Source: Serilophus lunatus (Eukaryota; Chordata; Aves; Passeriformes; Eurylaimidae). From it: a stretch of DNA of 64,000 nucleotides. A program made the translations under genes and the position numbers. The stretch lies in the NCBI GenBank assembly GCA_013399895.1, contig VXBA01001027.1, positions 1,196,374 to 1,260,373 of the forward strand, given 5' to 3'. The number at the start of each line of letters is the position of its first letter. Within the stretch, counting starts at the first letter, position 1. The notes below the pieces were generated by a model. The model saw only the letters and a list, made by a program, of their open reading frames with translations, was not told where the DNA came from and ran no database searches. This document shows, piece by piece, positions 63,001 through 64,000 of this stretch.

Positions 63001-63090
63001 GGGCTCCCTCCTCGGCTCCGGTGTCCCACTGTTTGTAAACACCCTCCCCGTCCGCGGCACCGTTGCCGCGGGCATTATCCTCTCTCCCGA

Positions 63091-64000
63091 GGAGGTGGGG
63101 AGGGTTAGACTGCTGTGTGCTACGTGGGGAAACTGTGTCTTGGGATGACAGTAAAGTGTCTTAGAAGTTCAAAAGTACTTATGTCTTAAGAATTTCTTAG
63201 GAAACACCATAAAAGTTTAGCTAATTGCTGCTCGAAGTCTCCGAGGTGCTAAATAACATCTTGTTGCTGAGTAGTTAATTCGCAGGTCAAAGTGAAACTG
63301 GTTTATCTCACTTTCTTGTTGGAGAGCTTCGGAGGAGTAGGAAAGAAGGTGATTTAGGTGTTGGGTTTTTTTCTCTTCTACCTTCCCCACTAATCTTGGT
63401 GACTTTCTTAACACCACCTTGAGGGGAATGCCTGATTCATTGAAGAACACCAATCATAAGTCTCTATGGGACTGAGACAGAAATATTTAAAAAACAAACC
63501 AAAGTAAGTGCTATGAATGCGCCTTCTTTAAATATAATTTGCCAAAAAAGAGAAAAACTGGGTTAAAAAAGCACACTCTTTCAAATTCAGTTGAAAAGCC
63601 ACTAGAATGCTGTGCCTTGTGTGGCTTCACGGAATTCTAGAATCAGAGAGATTTCTCACTCTACATAAATCTCAAACACAAACCCATTGTGTATCTCCAA
63701 TTCTTTCACATGACTGTGATTGATCTGAATCATTCCTGACCTCATCACTGACTTGATAGAAACTTAACTATTGCATATCATGACAATTAGGGTCTGTTTG
63801 TCATTTTATAACCATAGATCTGACAACATCTTTGTGATGCAAGGAATTGTTTTCACACACAAGAAAGAAAATCAGAGATAGGAATACTGTTGTCAAGGTC
63901 ATCCAGCAAAAGTAGAGCAAGGGTAAAACTTGAGGAGCTAATGACCCCACAGAAGGATGTATTGCTTTGCAATACAGGTTTTGCTTGGGGGAACTTCAAG
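63091..64000. other. Sequence beyond the distal CpG island
   Basis: The sequence returns to AT-rich DNA. No exon, repeat or RNA gene was recognised. It should still lie in the MCF2L2 host intron because no DH-domain exon has yet appeared. Confidence 0.6.

Larger units (their letters stand above)
61390..63090 (-). promoter_or_regulatory. B3GNT5: Distal CpG island, probable main B3GNT5 promoter
   Basis: GC- and CpG-rich blocks at about 61430-61850, 62000-62070 and 62860-63075 stand out sharply from the AT-rich surroundings. GC-box-like CCGCCCCC sequences lie near 62978-62990. On the - strand a near-perfect donor (GTAAGTGAG) lies at its proximal side (62857/62856), which would splice to the acceptor at 48741 and leave a 14-kb first intron. 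No TATA box was seen, as usual for CpG promoters. Which gene it drives is inferred from orientation and splice signals. A + strand MCF2L2-internal promoter is the alternative. Confidence 0.6.

Overview
The window reads as vertebrate nuclear DNA, most likely from a bird. The coding sequence is split into short exons with GT-AG introns, the introns are AT-rich and compact, and the only recognisable interspersed repeats are old CR1 LINE fragments. No bacterial-style operons, rRNA, tRNA or CRISPR arrays were seen. The species cannot be fixed from the sequence, and a non-avian reptile is not strictly excluded.

Two protein-coding genes are supported. The first, on the + strand from 3383 to 43436, is the N-terminal half of MCF2L2, a DBL/DBS-family Rho guanine nucleotide exchange factor. 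Fourteen coding exons splice in a consistent frame into about 597 residues. They cover the end of the N-terminal leader, the CRAL-TRIO/SEC14-like domain (exons w2-w5), the spectrin-like helical region (w6-w12) and a basic, serine-rich linker (w13-w14). The first exon or exons lie upstream of the window. The catalytic DH and PH domains lie downstream of 64000 and are not seen here.

The second gene, on the - strand, is B3GNT5 (lactotriaosylceramide synthase). It has one intact coding exon at 47272-48408, giving 378 residues, and sits inside the large MCF2L2 intron that starts at 43437. The same nested antisense arrangement is known in human (3q27), which supports MCF2L2 over its paralogues MCF2 and MCF2L. 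A good acceptor places the 5' edge of the B3GNT5 coding exon at 48740. Two GC/CpG-rich stretches lie upstream in the B3GNT5 direction, at about 49.0-49.6 kb and 61.4-63.1 kb. The distal one carries an excellent - strand donor at 62857 and is the best candidate for the main promoter and first exon. The proximal one may be an alternative promoter.

Layout: 1-3382, MCF2L2 upstream intron; 3383-32924, exons w1-w12 with introns of about 0.4 to 9 kb, including a CTCF-like motif, a G-quadruplex motif, a 22-bp palindrome and two CR1 fragments; 32925-40923, an 8-kb intron with an unexplained coding-like - strand segment at 38245-38400 and a possible cassette exon at 37407-37499; 40924-43436, linker exons; 43437-64000, host intron with B3GNT5, its probable 3' UTR, two CpG-rich promoters and otherwise unremarkable sequence. 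The two genes are not known to share a pathway (Rho GTPase activation versus glycosphingolipid synthesis). Their association is positional, and antisense interference is possible but not shown.
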